This document shows positions 16,982-25,531 of a stretch of 57,680 bases of DNA, piece after piece. The first letter of the stretch is position 1. Every line of letters starts with the position of its first letter. Origin of the DNA: Pseudomonas sp. dw_358 (lineage in GTDB: Bacteria > Pseudomonadota > Gammaproteobacteria > Pseudomonadales > Pseudomonadaceae); assembly GCF_018449655.1 (NCBI RefSeq), contig NZ_JAAVUX010000026.1, forward strand, positions 1 through 57,680, read 5' to 3'. The notes beneath the pieces were generated by a model. It ran no database searches and was not told where the DNA came from. It worked only from the letters and a program-made list of their open reading frames with translations. Position numbers and translations under genes: made by a program.

Positions 16982-18517
16982 CGCAGGCATCTGCGCGGTG
17001 CTCGGCTGCGCACAGCTACGACGCCGGTAGTAGTGCAGCAAGGTTGCATCGGCCTGTTCTTGAAACGCCAACGCCCACTGGTCTGGCGGTGGGTAGCGCT
17101 GCGGGTCGGTCGCCACCGCGAACACCCATAGCCCGCAGGTCGCTGCGGGCAAGTCGGCGTAACTTGGCAGCCAAGGGCTGCGGGTACCCCGGCTCAAGGT
17201 GGCGAATGCCCCGGTGAACGTCGGCGGTTTGCCGTCCACCCGCAACCATGGCTGGGGGTGATGGCGCAGGTAGTAAAGAAGCCCGAAGTAATTGGCGCCG
17301 TCGGACACTGCCTCGTCACCCACACGCCACTGCTCATTGGCAATGGCGGACAGGGGCCCGGTGCCGTTGAGGGTGGCGTGAGGGCCATCCAGTACCCCGC
17401 CGCCCTGCCAGGCGTTGTGCACCCCCACGCACTGGACCCCGGCCAGTGCAACAAACACCATGGATGCCGCCCTCGGCCGTGAGCGCGACAGGGTGTCAAT
17501 GGCCATGGCCAGCAACAGGGTCATGGGCAGGGCCGCAAAACTGAGATAGCGGGTGACGAACACCGGCTTGAACACCGACACCAGTGCGGCCAAGGCAATG
17601 GGCAACAGTGCCAGCAGCATCACCGCCGTGCGCTGGCTGCCCAAGGAAGTCGCACGAGTCTGCCAGATCGCCCACGTCAATAACGCCGGCATGACCAGAC
17701 CCAGCACCGGCCATAGCGACCACGGACTTCCCGCCCAGATGAACTCCCAGAGCGCCGTGGGGACCGTGCCCGAGTCCAGTGGCAATATCCAGTCCAGGCC
17801 ACGGTTGGCATTCAACTGCTGAAACAAGGACGGCAGCCAGGGAGCAAACAGCGCCGCAGCCACCCCGTTGGCCAGCCACCAATCCCGTCGTCCGAGCAAG
17901 CGGCTGCGACCCCGACGAGTGAACGCCACCCACGTCCAATGACTGCTCAGGCCCAGCAGGGCAAAATAGTGGGTGTACAGCGCAGCAGCAGCCAGCCCGG
18001 CGTACACCAGCGGGTAACGCCACGGACCCGGCTTGTGCTGCCACCCGGCCAGGGTCCAGCTCGCCGCCATCAGCCACAGGCCCAGCAGCGCGTACATCCG
18101 CGCCTCTTGGCTGTAGCGTACGGCGATGGGCTGTATGACCAGCAGCGCGAGGGCGATACGCACCGCACGAAGGGGAGCAAACGTGTGCAACCAACCCGCC
18201 GCCAAGGCGACCGCGCCGACGCCGGCGGCCACACTCAAGCCGCGAATGGCCCACAGGCTGTCGCCAAACAGATTGATCCACAGATGCAAGACCCAATAAT
18301 ACAGCGGCGGATGCACATCCAGCGTCACCAGCCCCCAAATGTCCGCCAGCGGCTGGCGAGCGACCGCCACGCTGTAGGCTTCGTCGAACCACAGCGTGCG
18401 CTCCGGCAAAAAAACCAGACGCGTCGCCAGTGCCGCCAACAGCAGCACCAGCACCCAAGGATCACGGAACATCGATAGCCAACGTTGACTCACAGGATCC
18501 GGCCCCGACGCAGGCAT
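16955..18517 (-). CDS. Membrane glycosyltransferase (ArnT/PMT-like, GT-C fold)
   Basis: A 520-residue integral membrane protein with about ten to twelve hydrophobic segments. The first periplasmic loop contains WFDEAYS and, further on, DVHPPLYYW, the acidic and HPP motifs of GT39/GT83-type lipid-phosphate-sugar transferases. The C-terminal third is a soluble periplasmic domain. Such enzymes transfer a sugar from undecaprenyl phosphate to lipid A, protein or polysaccharide; the acceptor here is unknown. The start ATG at 18517 follows AAGGTGGA. There is no neighbouring arn or sugar-nucleotide gene to indicate the sugar. Confidence 0.8.
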   Translation of the reverse strand: MPASGPDPVSQRWLSMFRDPWVLVLLLAALATRLVFLPERTLWFDEAYSVAVARQPLADIWGLVTLDVHPPLYYWVLHLWINLFGDSLWAIRGLSVAAGVGAVALAAGWLHTFAPLRAVRIALALLVIQPIAVRYSQEARMYALLGLWLMAASWTLAGWQHKPGPWRYPLVYAGLAAAALYTHYFALLGLSSHWTWVAFTRRGRSRLLGRRDWWLANGVAAALFAPWLPSLFQQLNANRGLDWILPLDSGTVPTALWEFIWAGSPWSLWPVLGLVMPALLTWAIWQTRATSLGSQRTAVMLLALLPIALAALVSVFKPVFVTRYLSFAALPMTLLLAMAIDTLSRSRPRAASMVFVALAGVQCVGVHNAWQGGGVLDGPHATLNGTGPLSAIANEQWRVGDEAVSDGANYFGLLYYLRHHPQPWLRVDGKPPTFTGAFATLSRGTRSPWLPSYADLPAATCGLWVFAVATDPQRYPPPDQWALAFQEQADATLLHYYRRRSCAQPSTAQMPASGNQTLGP

Positions 18518-18601
18518 TCATTCCACCTTGGAGCAGGTGGCAGAGCGGGTCAAAGGATCATTTCTGCCGAGACCCGAGTGGATGAAACTTTGACACGCAT
18601 T

Positions 18602-18614
18602 GTTATAAAGTTAC
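18602..18614. promoter_or_regulatory. Zur-like dyad and promoter of the SPFH/P-ATPase operon
   Basis: GTTATAAAGTTAC resembles the gammaproteobacterial Zur box (GTTATA-N-TATAAC type): 5' half intact, 3' half imperfect. A TAGACT -10-like hexamer stands at 18626-18631, 17 bases after a TTATAA within the dyad. A repressor bound here would cover the -35 region. Zur control is inference, supported by the operon's HmtA-like ATPase. Confidence 0.4.
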
Positions 18615-18658
18615 GCACAACCGGCTAGACTCGCCGCCATTTCAACGGAGGCGTACGT

Positions 18659-20629
18659 GTGAGGGTAGATCTGAATGCCAGCGGGCGTGACCTGCACGGC
18701 TTGCCCAGGTTCCAGCGGGCAAACTGGCAGGCCAGGCGGTCACTGGTGCTGTTGGTCACACTGGCCGTGTGGCTGGTGCTGGCATTGCTGGCGGGAGTCT
18801 TTGTGCGATTGTTCGCCGCCGACACCGTCTGGACGCCCTTGCTGTACTTGCTGGGCGCCTCGTCGCTGCTGCTGGCCGGTCAACTGCAATGGGTGTGGCG
18901 GATTGCCCTCTGGCGTGAGCGCACCCTGCTCGGCGCCCTGCCCGACGCGTCCGCTGACCCCGCGGCCCCCGACACCTCACTGAGCGCCTACGATCGCCTG
19001 CTCAACCGCGTGGTTGCGCGCAGCCATCGTCTGGTCGCGCGCCTCGGGGTCGGGGCGTTGTGGATGATCGTCGCCGGCGTGCTGGCCCTGTGGGTGCTGC
19101 AAGCGAGCTGGACCCTGAACCTGCAACCCGCCGTCGTCGGCCAGAGCGCCTATGTCGTGGCCGCGTTCGGCTTGGTACTGGCCTTCGGCCTGCTGGTGCT
19201 CGAGCGTCACCTGTCCCATGCCGACCCTCAGGAATGGCCTGAGGCCAATGGCCTGGCGCTGCAGATCCGCGTGGTGCTGGCGTGCCTGGTCATCGCCGTG
19301 ATCTGCCTGTTCTTCGCCGGCGCCCAGAGCGTCTGGCCACTGCGCCTGGCCGTGTGGTCGAGCCTGTTGCCCGGGCTGGTGGCCATCGAATTGTTGCTTC
19401 GCGCAGCCTTTTCGATGTTCAACCCCCAGCGCGCCACCCTTGAACCGCAGATCATCGCCGATAGCCTCTTGGCCGGCCTGCTGCAATGGCCACCGCGCCC
19501 GCTGGGGCGCTTGCAGGACGAAGTGCATGAGCGATTCGGTATCGACCTGCGGCAGATCTGGGCCTTCGGCTTCATGCGCCGGGCTTTCCTGCCGGTGCTG
19601 AGCCTGATGCTGTTGATCGGCTGGGGCCTGAGCGGCGTGACCCAGATCGCCATGAACGGCCGCGGTATCTATGAGCGCTTCGGCAGGCCGGTCGAGGTCT
19701 ACCCGCCCGGCCTGCACGTAGGCCTGCCCTGGCCGTTCGGCCAAGTGCGCGCGGTCGAGAACGGGGGGATCCATGAACTGGCCACCAGCGGCGACAGCAA
19801 CACCGCCGCCGACGAACTGGCCAGCACCGACGGCCCGGCTCCGGCCAGTGCCAACCGCCTGTGGGACGCCACTCACCAGAGCGAAAAATCCCAGGTCATT
19901 GCCAGCCGCGCGGGCGACCAGCAGAGCTTCCAGATCGTCAACATGGACCTGCGCTTCGTCTACCGCATCGGCCTGACCGACAAGGCCGCGCTGGCCGCGA
20001 CCTATCACAGTGCCGACATCCCGGCACTGATCCGCAGCACCGCCAGCCGGGTGCTGGTCCACGAATTCGCCGGGCGCACCCTCGATGACCTGTTGGGCGA
20101 AGGCCGCAACGGCCTGTCCGCCGACATCGGCAAGGCCGTGCAGGCCGACCTCGACCAACTGGACAGCGGCGTCGAACTGCTGGCCACCGTGGTCGAAGCC
20201 ATCCACCCACCGGCCGGTGCCGCCGATGCCTATCATGCCGTGCAGGCCGCACAGATCAGCGCCCAGGCCCTGATCTCCCGCGAGCGCGGCAAGGCCAGCG
20301 AAGCCATGAGCCAGGCGCAAATGCAAGCCACCGACCTGACCGACTCGGCCAACGCCGGCCACGAGGAAACCCTGGGCACCGCCCGCGCCGCGCAACTGCG
20401 CTTTGGCGCCGAAGAGCAAGCCTGGCGCAGCGCCGGGCAGGCCTTTATCGATGAACAATATTTCACCCAGCTGGCCTTGGGAATGAGCCACGCCCACGCC
20501 TTGATCCTCGATCACCGCCTGGCCGGCAGCCAGCCACCTACCCTTGACCTGAGAAGCTTTGCCGCACCGGTCGACCCCGTCCCACCACAGGCCGGTACCG
20601 ATCGCGCCGCCGCAGGAGTAGCCCCTTGA
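18659..20629 (+). CDS. Polytopic SPFH protein, HflK-like (first of three)
   Basis: A 656-residue membrane protein. Residues about 25-345 hold several hydrophobic segments, and residues about 345-600 form an SPFH/band-7 domain resembling HflK (GRGIYERFGRPVEVYPPGLHVGLPWPFG). An alanine/glutamine-rich helical tail follows. The long N-terminal membrane domain is unusual for HflK, which normally has one membrane helix. The start is the GTG at 18659 with GGAGG seven bases upstream. It is the first gene of a four-gene operon in which every junction overlaps by four bases. It probably forms oligomeric membrane assemblies with the next two SPFH proteins; a role in FtsH control is not supported by context. 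Confidence 0.82.
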   Translation: MRVDLNASGRDLHGLPRFQRANWQARRSLVLLVTLAVWLVLALLAGVFVRLFAADTVWTPLLYLLGASSLLLAGQLQWVWRIALWRERTLLGALPDASADPAAPDTSLSAYDRLLNRVVARSHRLVARLGVGALWMIVAGVLALWVLQASWTLNLQPAVVGQSAYVVAAFGLVLAFGLLVLERHLSHADPQEWPEANGLALQIRVVLACLVIAVICLFFAGAQSVWPLRLAVWSSLLPGLVAIELLLRAAFSMFNPQRATLEPQIIADSLLAGLLQWPPRPLGRLQDEVHERFGIDLRQIWAFGFMRRAFLPVLSLMLLIGWGLSGVTQIAMNGRGIYERFGRPVEVYPPGLHVGLPWPFGQVRAVENGGIHELATSGDSNTAADELASTDGPAPASANRLWDATHQSEKSQVIASRAGDQQSFQIVNMDLRFVYRIGLTDKAALAATYHSADIPALIRSTASRVLVHEFAGRTLDDLLGEGRNGLSADIGKAVQADLDQLDSGVELLATVVEAIHPPAGAADAYHAVQAAQISAQALISRERGKASEAMSQAQMQATDLTDSANAGHEETLGTARAAQLRFGAEEQAWRSAGQAFIDEQYFTQLALGMSHAHALILDHRLAGSQPPTLDLRSFAAPVDPVPPQAGTDRAAAGVAP

Positions 20630-21669
20630 GCGCACCCCATTCCCACGCTGGGCATGACCACCATGACCACCACGATCACCATGATCACGATCACAGCGGC
20701 CACGACCACCCTCCAGCGCTGACGCCCCCCCGCGCCCAGCCCTCACGACCTTGGCGGCGCATGGCTCTGGCCGGGGTATTGGTGGTGTTCGCCATCGGCA
20801 CCGCCTGCCTGGTGCAGGTGCGTTCCGGCGAAGCCACGGTCATTACCCGTTTTGGCAACCCCGGCCGAGTCCTGCTCGAACCGGGCCTGGCCTGGCGCCT
20901 GCCGATTCCGTTCGAGGCGGCGGTGCCGGTGGATCTGCGCCTGCACACCACTTCCAGCGGCCTGCAGGACGTCGGTACCCGCGATGGCCTGCGCATCATC
21001 GTCCAGGCCTACGTAGCCTGGCAGGTACAAGGCGACACTGAAAACGTGCAGCGCTTCATGCGCGCCGTGCAGAACCAGCCGGATGAAGCCGCCCGGCAGA
21101 TCCGCACCTTCCTCGGCTCGGCCCTGGAGACCAGCGCCAGTGCTTTCGACCTCGCCAACCTGGTCAACACCGACGCCAGCCAGGTGCACATGGCAGAATT
21201 CGAAGAGCACGTGCGCCAGCAGATCGCCGGCCCTCTGCTCAGCACTTATGGCGTGCGCGTGCAACAGGTCGGCATCGAACGCCTGACCCTGCCGGCCGTG
21301 ACCCTCAATGCCACGGTCGAGCGCATGCGCGCCGAACGAGAAACCATCGCCACCGAACGCACCGCCGAAGGCAAGCGTCAGGCCGCGCAGATACGCTCGG
21401 CCGCCGAGCGTGACGCGCGCATTCTGCAGGCCGATGCGCAGGTCAAAGCCGCGGATGTGGAAGCGCAGTCGCGGGTCGAAGCCGCGCAGATCTACGGCAA
21501 GGCCTACGCGGGGGCACCAGAGTTGTACAACCTGCTGCGTTCGCTGGACACGCTGGGCACCATCGTCAATTCCGGCACCCGCCTGGTGCTGCGCACCGAT
21601 GCCGCGCCGTTCCGCGCCTTGGTGGACGGGCCGCCGCAATTGCCGGCGCCGAGCGGGAGCAAGCCATGA
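20626..21669 (+). CDS. SPFH protein, HflC-like, with His/Asp-rich N-terminus
   Basis: A 347-residue protein. Residues 1-28 are a cytoplasmic tail rich in His and Asp (HDHHDHHDHHDHD), a likely Zn or Cu chelator. One membrane helix (about 44-63) and an SPFH/HflC-like domain follow (GEATVITRFGNPGRVLLEPGL), then a coiled coil with ERTAEGKRQAAQIRSAAERDA, typical of HflC. The start is a TTG at 20626 overlapping the previous stop (TTGA), with AGGAG eight bases before it. The metal-binding tail links the protein to the ATPase encoded two genes later. Confidence 0.83.
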   Translation: MSAPHSHAGHDHHDHHDHHDHDHSGHDHPPALTPPRAQPSRPWRRMALAGVLVVFAIGTACLVQVRSGEATVITRFGNPGRVLLEPGLAWRLPIPFEAAVPVDLRLHTTSSGLQDVGTRDGLRIIVQAYVAWQVQGDTENVQRFMRAVQNQPDEAARQIRTFLGSALETSASAFDLANLVNTDASQVHMAEFEEHVRQQIAGPLLSTYGVRVQQVGIERLTLPAVTLNATVERMRAERETIATERTAEGKRQAAQIRSAAERDARILQADAQVKAADVEAQSRVEAAQIYGKAYAGAPELYNLLRSLDTLGTIVNSGTRLVLRTDAAPFRALVDGPPQLPAPSGSKP

Positions 21670-22709
21670 GTGCAGCGCCTCGCGACGCGGCGCAAGGCCC
21701 TTGGTGGCAGGCGGGCCGCCTGGCGTTCCTGGCCTTGTACGCCATTACCTTGCTGACAGCGCTGGCCTGGGGCCTGGGCAATATCCGCCAGATTGGCCCG
21801 GAAAGCCGCGCCGTGGTCATCCGCATGGGCGCCCTGGAACGGGTGCAAGGCGCCGGGCTGTTGCTGGCCTGGCCGGAACCCTTCGAAAAAGTGGTGCTGC
21901 TGCCCTCCCCTGACCGGGTCATCGACCAGCGCGTGGTCACTTTGCTGCGGGACAACCCGGCCAGCAAGGCCGACCTCAACACCTCGTTGAGCAATGACGC
22001 GCTGGCCGGTTCCGGTTATTTACTGACCGGCGACGCCGGGGTGGTGCAACTGGACGTGAGAGTGTTCTACAAAGTCACCGACCCCTACGCCTACGTCCTG
22101 CAACAGCCCAACCTGAACACCGCCCTCGATCGCCTGGTGGCGCGCAGCGCCGTGGCTGTGTGCGCCTCGCGGGACCTGGACACCATCCTTGTGGCCCGCC
22201 CGGAACTGGTCGGCAACGACAGCCAGGCCGCCGAACGCCGCGAACGCCTGCGCGGCGATCTGGTGCAAGGGATCAACCACAGCCTGGCCCAATTGCAGGC
22301 CAACGGCGCCGGCCTGGGCATTCATATCGACCGTGTCGACGTGCAATCGAGCCTGCCGGAGGGCGCGGTCAATGCCTTCAACGCCGTCCTGACCGCCAGC
22401 CAGCGCGCCGAGCAGAACATTGCCAGCGCCCGCAATGACGCCGCCCGGGTCAGCCAGGCCGCTACCCAGGACGCCGATCGTACGCTGCAGGTGGCCCATG
22501 CCCAGGCCAGCGAACGCCTGGCCAAGGCCAACAGCGACACCGCCACCATTACCAGCCTTGCTGCCACCGCCCGCGACCACAGCGACCCCGGCCTGCTGCA
22601 ACGCCTGTACCGGGAGCGTATCCCGGGCATTCTGTCCAAGGCCGGCTCGGTCACCACGGTCGACCCCCGCGACGACAGCCGCTTGATTCTGCAAGGCAGC
22701 CAACCATGA
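21666..22709 (+). CDS. SPFH protein, HflK-like (third)
   Basis: A 347-residue protein with one N-terminal membrane helix (about 17-37) and an SPFH/HflK domain (ESRAVVIRMGALERVQGAGL, then LTGDAGVVQLDVRVFYKVTDP). An alanine-rich helix follows (NIASARNDAARVSQAATQDA). It lacks the histidine tail of its neighbours. The ATG at 21666 overlaps the previous stop by four bases (ATGA), and its own stop overlaps the ATPase start in the same way. It probably co-assembles with the other two SPFH proteins. Confidence 0.83.
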   Translation: MSAAPRDAAQGPWWQAGRLAFLALYAITLLTALAWGLGNIRQIGPESRAVVIRMGALERVQGAGLLLAWPEPFEKVVLLPSPDRVIDQRVVTLLRDNPASKADLNTSLSNDALAGSGYLLTGDAGVVQLDVRVFYKVTDPYAYVLQQPNLNTALDRLVARSAVAVCASRDLDTILVARPELVGNDSQAAERRERLRGDLVQGINHSLAQLQANGAGLGIHIDRVDVQSSLPEGAVNAFNAVLTASQRAEQNIASARNDAARVSQAATQDADRTLQVAHAQASERLAKANSDTATITSLAATARDHSDPGLLQRLYRERIPGILSKAGSVTTVDPRDDSRLILQGSQP

Positions 22710-24706
22710 GCCATCCCGCGCACGACCACGCCCATCACGACCATCACGACCATCACGACCATCACGACCAAGATGACCATGAGCATGACCCCCACTGCGG
22801 CCATAACCATGGCCACCTGACCGGCACCATGCTCACCCGCGACGAGCAGCGCAGTGCGGCGCGCCAGTTGAGCATTGCCATGATTGCCCTCGGCCTGTTG
22901 GGCCTGGGCCTGCTGTGGCGCTGGTTCGACCCGCTGCAGGACGGCGTGGCACAGCTGCTGTTCGGCGCCGCCTCGCTGCTGGTGGCGGTGCCGGTGCTCC
23001 GTTCGGCCTGGTACAGCCTGCGCTTTCCCAGCCTGCACGGCATTACCGACCAATTGGTGGCCTTGGCGCTGCTGGGGGCCTGGGCCACCGGCGATCTGCT
23101 GACCGCGGCCCTGCTGCCGGTGCTGATGATCTTCGGCCACGTGCTGGAAGAGCGCAGCGTGATCGGTTCCCAGGAAGCGATCGAGTCCCTGGGCAAGTTG
23201 ACCCGCAGCCAGGCTCGCCTGATCGGCGCCGATGGCCGGGTCAGCGAAGTCGACAACAGCGAGTTGGTCAGCGGCAACCAAGTGGAGGTGCGCGCCGGTG
23301 ACCGCATCCCTGCCGATGGCCGGGTACTGGAAGGTCAGGCGAGCCTGGACACTGCGCCCATCACCGGGGAATCGGTGCCGGTGCAGGTGGTTCCGGGCAT
23401 GGAAGTGTTCGGCGGGGCCATCAACCTCGATGGTCTGCTGCGCATCGAAGTGTCGCGCACCGGGCAGGATTCCACCCTGGGCAAGGTCATCGCCCTGATG
23501 CAGAAGGCCGAACGGGCCAAGCCCCCCATCACCCGCCTGCTGGAACGCCATGCCGGGCAGTACATGGTGCTGGTGTTGCTGATCGCGGCCGTGACCTGGT
23601 TCATCAGCAAGGATGCCCAGGCGATGCTCGCGGTGCTGGTCGCGGCCTGCCCTTGCGCCCTGGTGCTGTCGGCACCCGCGACGGCCATCGCCGGGGTCGC
23701 GGTAGCGGCCCGACACGGCATCTTGATCCGCAGTTCGGCGTTCCTCGAAGAGTTTGCCGACCTCAGCTCGCTGGTGATCGACAAGACCGGCACCCTCACC
23801 TATGGCGCCTTGCACTTGCAGCGCATGGAACAGGTGGCCGGCGCCGGACTGGACGAGCACCTGCTGCTGACCCTGGCCGCCAGCCTCGGCGCGGCCAGCA
23901 GCCATCCGGTCAGCCGCGCGCTGGCCGGTGCGGTTGCGCCACACGCCTGGCAGACCCTTGAAAACCTGCGCGAACGCCAGGGGCTGGGGGTCATCGCCAG
24001 CACCGCTCAGGGCGAAGCCGCGCTGGGCCGCGCCGAGTTGTTCACGCAATTGGGCATCGACCTGCCGCCGGTGCCTGAGCACGATGGCCCCATGGCCGGG
24101 CTGGCCCTCAACGGGCGTTTTCTGGCCTGGATGCTGCTGGCCGACCAGGTCCGTCCGGAAGCGGCGCTGGCCATGGCCGACCTGCGGGAACTGGGGCTGG
24201 GCCGGCAGTTGCTGCTGACCGGCGACCGATTGCCGGTGGCACAGAATCTCGCGCGGGTGGTGGGCATCACCGACGTCGTCGCACAGGCCCTGCCGGAAGA
24301 CAAGCTGAGCCGGGTCACCGATGAGATTCGTGGCGGTTTCAGGCCACTGGTGGTGGGTGACGGGATCAACGACTCGCTGGCACTCAAAGCCGGAGTGGTG
24401 GGTGTGGCCATGGGCGCAGGCGGTTCGGATATCGCCCTGGCGTCCGCTGACATCGTCCTGATCGGCAGCGATCTGCGCCGCCTGGGCACCTGTGTGCGCT
24501 TGAGCCGCCAATGTCGCCGGACCTTGCAGGTCAACGTGGCCATCGGCCTGGGCTGGACCCTGGCGATTGTTGCGGCGGCGGCCTTCGGCTGGCTGGGAGC
24601 GGCCGGGGCCATGGTGGCCGCGATCCTGCATAACCTCAGCACTCTGCTGGTGCTGGGCAACGCCGGTCGACTGCTGCGTGTGGAAGAGCCACTGGAAGCG
24701 TTGTAA
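22706..24706 (+). CDS. hmtA: P1B-type heavy-metal ATPase, HmtA-like, with His/Asp-rich N-terminus
   Basis: A 666-residue metal-translocating ATPase. The N-terminus is His/Asp-rich instead of an HMA domain. Core motifs are visible: CPC at 315-317 (AACPCALVLSAP), the phosphorylated Asp359 in DKTGTLT, the SSHPVSRAL histidine, and GDGINDSLAL. The last membrane helix reads AILHNLSTLLVLGNAGRLL, unlike the DxG of Zn/Cd exporters. It resembles P. aeruginosa HmtA, reported to import Zn and Cu, and that protein is likewise near HflK/HflC-like genes from memory. The symbol is therefore a proposal. Import versus export cannot be decided from sequence alone. Confidence 0.8.
   Translation: MSHPAHDHAHHDHHDHHDHHDQDDHEHDPHCGHNHGHLTGTMLTRDEQRSAARQLSIAMIALGLLGLGLLWRWFDPLQDGVAQLLFGAASLLVAVPVLRSAWYSLRFPSLHGITDQLVALALLGAWATGDLLTAALLPVLMIFGHVLEERSVIGSQEAIESLGKLTRSQARLIGADGRVSEVDNSELVSGNQVEVRAGDRIPADGRVLEGQASLDTAPITGESVPVQVVPGMEVFGGAINLDGLLRIEVSRTGQDSTLGKVIALMQKAERAKPPITRLLERHAGQYMVLVLLIAAVTWFISKDAQAMLAVLVAACPCALVLSAPATAIAGVAVAARHGILIRSSAFLEEFADLSSLVIDKTGTLTYGALHLQRMEQVAGAGLDEHLLLTLAASLGAASSHPVSRALAGAVAPHAWQTLENLRERQGLGVIASTAQGEAALGRAELFTQLGIDLPPVPEHDGPMAGLALNGRFLAWMLLADQVRPEAALAMADLRELGLGRQLLLTGDRLPVAQNLARVVGITDVVAQALPEDKLSRVTDEIRGGFRPLVVGDGINDSLALKAGVVGVAMGAGGSDIALASADIVLIGSDLRRLGTCVRLSRQCRRTLQVNVAIGLGWTLAIVAAAAFGWLGAAGAMVAAILHNLSTLLVLGNAGRLLRVEEPLEAL
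22733..22768 (+). repeat. Four tandem copies of a 9-base repeat encoding HHD units
   Basis: CATCACGAC is repeated four times without change inside the 5' end of the ATPase gene, encoding successive His-His-Asp units. Perfect repetition at the DNA level suggests recent slippage expansion and possible length variation between strains. Confidence 0.9.
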
Positions 24707-24717
24707 GTGTCATTTTA

Positions 24718-24748
24718 CCCGGCAGCGGAGCTGTCGGATAATGCCGGG
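24718..24748. terminator. Hairpin after the P-type ATPase gene
   Basis: CCCGGCA and TGCCGGG form a perfect 7-bp stem around a 17-base loop, 12 bases after the ATPase stop and before the GntR gene. There is no T-tract, so termination is likely but not certain. Confidence 0.35.
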
Positions 24749-24791
24749 CGCAATCGTTTCAGCGCTCGGCAATCAAGGAGCAGAGGGAAAG

Positions 24792-25487
24792 ATGGGTCTC
24801 AAAACGGTCACCGCCAAACAACTTGAAGTCCAGCGCATCGTCGATGTCCTGTCACGGGGTATCGCCCAGCATCGCTTGCGCCCGGGAACTCGTTTGATCG
24901 AGGCGCAGATCGTCGAAACCCTGAATGCCAACCGCAATCACGTACAAGTCGCACTGCAACGCCTGGCCATGCAGCGCATCGTCAGCATCGAGCCTAACCG
25001 CGGCGCGATTGTTGCCCAGCCCAGTGCCCGCGAGGCGCGGGAAGTGTTTGCGGCTCGGCGGGCCATCGAGCGCGCCATTGTCGAAGGCATCAGCGCCGCG
25101 ACCATGGCCGAGCATCAGACCCGCGTCGTCCAGCACATGTCCAACGAGCGCAAGGCCACCAACGCCACCGACCGCCGGGAAATCGTCCGCGAACTGTGCG
25201 AGTTCCACTTACTGTTGGGGGACTTGGGCGGCAACGCCGTGATGGCCGAGATCCTCGACAACCTGATGGTGCGCAGCTCGCTGATCGTCGCCCTGTACCA
25301 GCGCGGTGACGTGCCCTCCTGCGCCTCGGATGAGCACCAGGCAGTACTGGATGCGTTGAGCGCCGGGGACAATGAGTTGGCGGTGGCGGTGATGCTGGCG
25401 CACCTGGACGAACTGGAAGCGCAACTGGCGCTGGATGAGCCGGGGCTGCCGGAAGTCGACCTCCTCGAGGCGTTGGCGGGATTGTAA
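24792..25487 (+). CDS. GntR-family (FCD/FadR subfamily) transcriptional regulator
   Basis: A 231-residue regulator. The winged helix is at about residues 10-80 (RPGTRLIEAQIVETLNANRN) and the all-helical FCD ligand domain at about 90-220, with an acidic/histidine metal-binding set visible (EFHLLLGDLGGN, SDEHQAVLDAL). The start ATG at 24792 follows an AGAGGGAAAG ribosome site. It is convergent with the galactarate dehydratase gene and so may control that pathway, but the adjacent metal ATPase operon is an alternative; neither link is proven. A tail-to-tail hairpin follows it. Confidence 0.83.
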   Translation: MGLKTVTAKQLEVQRIVDVLSRGIAQHRLRPGTRLIEAQIVETLNANRNHVQVALQRLAMQRIVSIEPNRGAIVAQPSAREAREVFAARRAIERAIVEGISAATMAEHQTRVVQHMSNERKATNATDRREIVRELCEFHLLLGDLGGNAVMAEILDNLMVRSSLIVALYQRGDVPSCASDEHQAVLDALSAGDNELAVAVMLAHLDELEAQLALDEPGLPEVDLLEALAGL

Positions 25488-25496
25488 GACCCTCCT

Positions 25497-25522
25497 TGGC
25501 CCCTCCTGCGCTGGAGGGGCCA
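25497..25522. terminator. Bidirectional terminator between GntR and garD
   Basis: TGGCCCCTCC and GGAGGGGCCA form a perfect 10-bp stem with a 6-base loop, exactly between two convergent genes. It can serve both strands, though neither side has a clear T-run. Confidence 0.6.
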
Positions 25523-25531
25523 TGCGCCCGA

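Noticed and set aside
18590..18609. TTGACA and TATAAA as a sigma-70 promoter before the SPFH operon
   Set aside because: The two hexamers are only eight to ten bases apart, far too close for a functional -35/-10 pair.
18659..22709. The three SPFH proteins as the housekeeping HflK-HflC regulators of FtsH
   Set aside because: Context is a metal ATPase with His tails; the usual hfq-hflX-hflK-hflC order is absent and the first protein has extra membrane helices.
22733..22768. Short tandem repeats as a CRISPR-like array
   Set aside because: The 9-base units are adjacent without spacers and are coding repeats for His-His-Asp.
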